Positions 63,393 to 64,000 of a DNA stretch of 64,000 nucleotides are shown in pieces. The stretch is from contig OY759224.1 in the NCBI GenBank assembly GCA_963662175.1, forward strand, positions 29,645,489 through 29,709,488, read 5' to 3'. This DNA is from Aradus depressus. Its lineage: Eukaryota > Arthropoda > Insecta > Hemiptera > Aradidae. Position 1 is the first letter of the stretch; each line of letters opens with the position of its first letter. A program made the translations under genes and the position numbers. Below the pieces are notes generated by a model, which worked only from the letters and a program-made list of their open reading frames with translations, searched no databases and was not told the origin of the DNA.

Positions 63393-64000
63393 CATTCCCG
63401 GTAACTATTTTATTTATTGTTTGAGTACAGTTAAGTTAAACAAGTAATGGTACCATAGCCATGTACACTATTCTCCTGTACCGATGGATAGTATGCTAAT
63501 TTGTTTTTGCCGCTCCAGTTCCAGCCTCTTCTCATTCCATTTGAAGTCACCCGGAGATACCCCCTCCATATGTAAGCTGATAGGATCCTCTTGGTTATTG
63601 TTCCATCCTAGCTGGCTGTGTGTACTAGATAATTAGAGTTCCATTTCTATAATGATCGTTAACCTAATTAATACTTCCTATAATAGTATCATTGACATAA
63701 TGACTAGGAAGTTCTGCACAACTAATGGACATAATTAACAAATAATTTGTTTACATTTAGCTGCCTAAGTAATTATCTCCAAGAAAGGTTCATCTCTACA
63801 GAAGTATTTGCTTTATAGAAAGTTGTCAGTCAATTACCTAGTACAAATTAATCAAATAAGTGTTCACTCTCCCTCCAAAATCAATCGACCGTTTGAGCTA
63901 ATAATCAATAGTTGACGTATATGGGGACCAATAGTCTATTCATATACACGCTTCTGTTGCCGCCAGTGATAACGTATGCATGCCCAGTGTGGGCCGATCT
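63393..64000. other. No gene; family G fragment near the end
   Basis: 63815-63930 contains AATTAATCAAATAAGTGTTC, CTCCCTCCAAAATCAATCGA and GTTTGAGCTAATAATCAATA, a family G interior; the rest is unassigned. Confidence 0.4.

Overview
The window looks like arthropod, probably insect, repeat-rich DNA. It is strongly AT-rich, holds almost every major class of insect transposable element, and one abundant SINE ends in short CCTAA/ACTAA tails that resemble the insect telomere repeat. I found no convincing host gene. All recognisable protein coding belongs to transposons, and only one of them (a Tc1 element) plus one two-gene PIF/Harbinger element look structurally intact. The species cannot be named from the sequence.

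Repeat families named here. SINE-A: about 350 bp, tRNA-like head (GGCGCCGGTAGCTCAG...), more than 20 copies. SINE-B: about 210 bp, tRNA-Leu/Ser-like head (GGGAGCCATGGTGGCC...), poly-A tail, 5 copies. Family G: an unclassified, very abundant, decayed repeat with GTGAATCACC...TACTTCCCCAG at one end, ACTTCCCCTATACTTCGTATAGCTGGGGAAGT-like hairpins at the other, and internal units carrying CATTCATTACATCGGCAGTTAT-like blocks. Family P: about 700 bp with a conserved CATCAGCTGTTTTA box. Family H: Penelope-like pieces carrying hammerhead ribozyme cores.

Layout. 1-640 is a pogo/Tigger remnant. 668-2208 is a kilobase-scale inverted repeat with hammerhead motifs at its apex and a later SINE-A inside one arm. 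3.4-5.4 kb holds a 36-bp minisatellite and a hAT-like element with a BED zinc-finger remnant. 5.9-19.1 kb is mainly family G, SINE-A, MITEs, LINE C-terminal remnants and tandem arrays (131-bp, about 140-bp and 49-bp units). 19.1-24.6 kb is a nest: a pogo element interrupted by an autonomous-looking Harbinger element (MADF gene and transposase with interlocked antisense exons) and an intact Tc1 element with IR/DR termini. 25-35 kb mixes family P, SINEs, Jockey-like LINE ends and an 880-bp MITE. 35.4-37 kb has two non-autonomous hAT elements with perfect 8-bp target duplications. 37-48 kb is SINE/family G plus 76-bp and 29-bp tandem arrays. 49.7-50 kb carries the best hammerhead core. 51.3-52.4 kb has a 218-bp tandem array and a Tigger MITE. 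59.2-59.5 kb is a perfect 104-bp palindrome flanked by 18-bp direct repeats. 61.4-63.4 kb is a dead mariner interrupted by SINE-B and a hAT element.

How parts interact: the retroelement remnants (Jockey/R1-like LINEs) are plausible sources of the machinery that moved SINE-A and SINE-B; the intact Tc1 and Harbinger enzymes are plausible sources of movement for short relatives in the window. Those partnerships are inferences.
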